A stretch of 64,000 bases of DNA from contig JBBDIG010000048.1 in NCBI GenBank assembly GCA_040880525.1, positions 22,512-86,511 of the forward strand. Direction: 5' to 3'. The translations under genes and the position numbers were made by a program. Numbering within the stretch: the first letter of the stretch is position 1; each line of letters opens with the position of its first letter. Below, in pieces: positions 63,951-64,000 of the stretch. The notes below the pieces were generated by a model. That model ran no database searches and had not been told where the DNA came from. It saw only the letters and a program-made list of their open reading frames with translations. This DNA is from Bacteroidia bacterium. GTDB taxonomy: Bacteria; Bacteroidota; Bacteroidia; CAILMK01; JBBDIG01.

Positions 63951-64000
63951 ATTGAGTAGACGGCCGGTGAGCCGTTAAGCCCACCGGAGCGCCTCTCACA
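63951..64000 (-). other. Possible 3' end (domain VI) of a group II intron, cut by window edge
   Basis: On the minus strand the last 50 bases read TGTGAGAGG, then the stem CCGGTG / CACCGG (63964-63987 on plus), then CTACTCAATT. This resembles the 3' terminal domain VI of bacterial group II introns that end CTACTCGATT after a GTGTGAGAGG stretch, by my recollection. The domain V and the reverse transcriptase would lie outside the window, so this cannot be confirmed here. The intron would be inserted just after the 62567 gene. Confidence 0.4.

Overview
The window is chromosomal DNA from a member of the Bacteroidota. The evidence is type IX secretion (T9SS) sorting domains of both types (gliding-motility CHU_C and 'type A'), PKD adhesins, DUF4290 and DUF3667 proteins, S46 and tricorn-type S41 peptidases, outer-membrane beta-barrels, weak ribosome sites and several TAnnTTTG promoter elements. 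GC content is moderate. I could not place it below phylum with confidence.

Layout. 1-2.5 kb: 5' part of uvrA (minus strand) divergent from an ECF sigma factor and a small partner. 2.8-8 kb: metH and radA, convergent. 8-14.9 kb: a three-gene unit of ECF sigma factor, single-pass membrane protein ending in PKD and CHU_C domains, and a 1604-residue PKD/CHU_C surface protein. 15-27.6 kb: housekeeping genes (accC, initiator tRNA, M61 peptidase, grpE-dnaJ, a TlpA-like thioredoxin, polysaccharide deacetylase, murA, DUF4290, a UvrD/PcrA-type helicase). 27.6-31.4 kb: an accessory patch with a lipoprotein gene, two tandem copies of a REP-associated (RAYT) transposase, a 247-bp direct repeat carrying a copy of the lipoprotein 3' end, REP-like palindromes and a decayed gene. 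31.4-37.7 kb: FAD oxidoreductase, rlmB, a TPR protein, etfBA, a DUF151 nuclease and a nucleoside transporter with an added lipoprotein-like N-terminal domain. 37.8-42 kb: a second three-gene unit of ECF sigma factor, a membrane protein fused to an outer-membrane barrel, and a T9SS cargo. 42.3-49.7 kb: yicC, gmk, nadD, a WD40 protein, ybaB, thpR and an S46 peptidase. 49.7-52.2 kb: a second accessory patch with a solo REP, a secreted orphan, an ankyrin lipoprotein, a lipase-like domain and the stump of an Rhs/YD-repeat protein. 52.2-64 kb: MgtC, tricorn-type protease, two envelope proteins, a TPM lipoprotein, an M1 aminopeptidase with a T9SS tail, a LexA-like XRE regulator, a membrane orphan, and at the right edge what looks like the 3' end of a group II intron on the minus strand.

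The main point of interest is that two unrelated loci (8031-14853 and 37798-41958) share one plan: ECF sigma factor, then an inner-membrane protein with the same short N-terminal cytoplasmic pattern fused to an outer-surface or outer-membrane module, then a large T9SS substrate. This suggests a trans-envelope sigma/anti-sigma circuit that may monitor surface export. The barrel version resembles the dual-membrane-spanning anti-sigma factors reported in Bacteroides; the PKD-CHU_C version may be a less described variant. Other points are a MurA with Asp in place of the catalytic Cys (predicted fosfomycin-insensitive), a RAYT/REP system caught in tandem duplication, and a fossil Rhs toxin with a possible ankyrin immunity protein.
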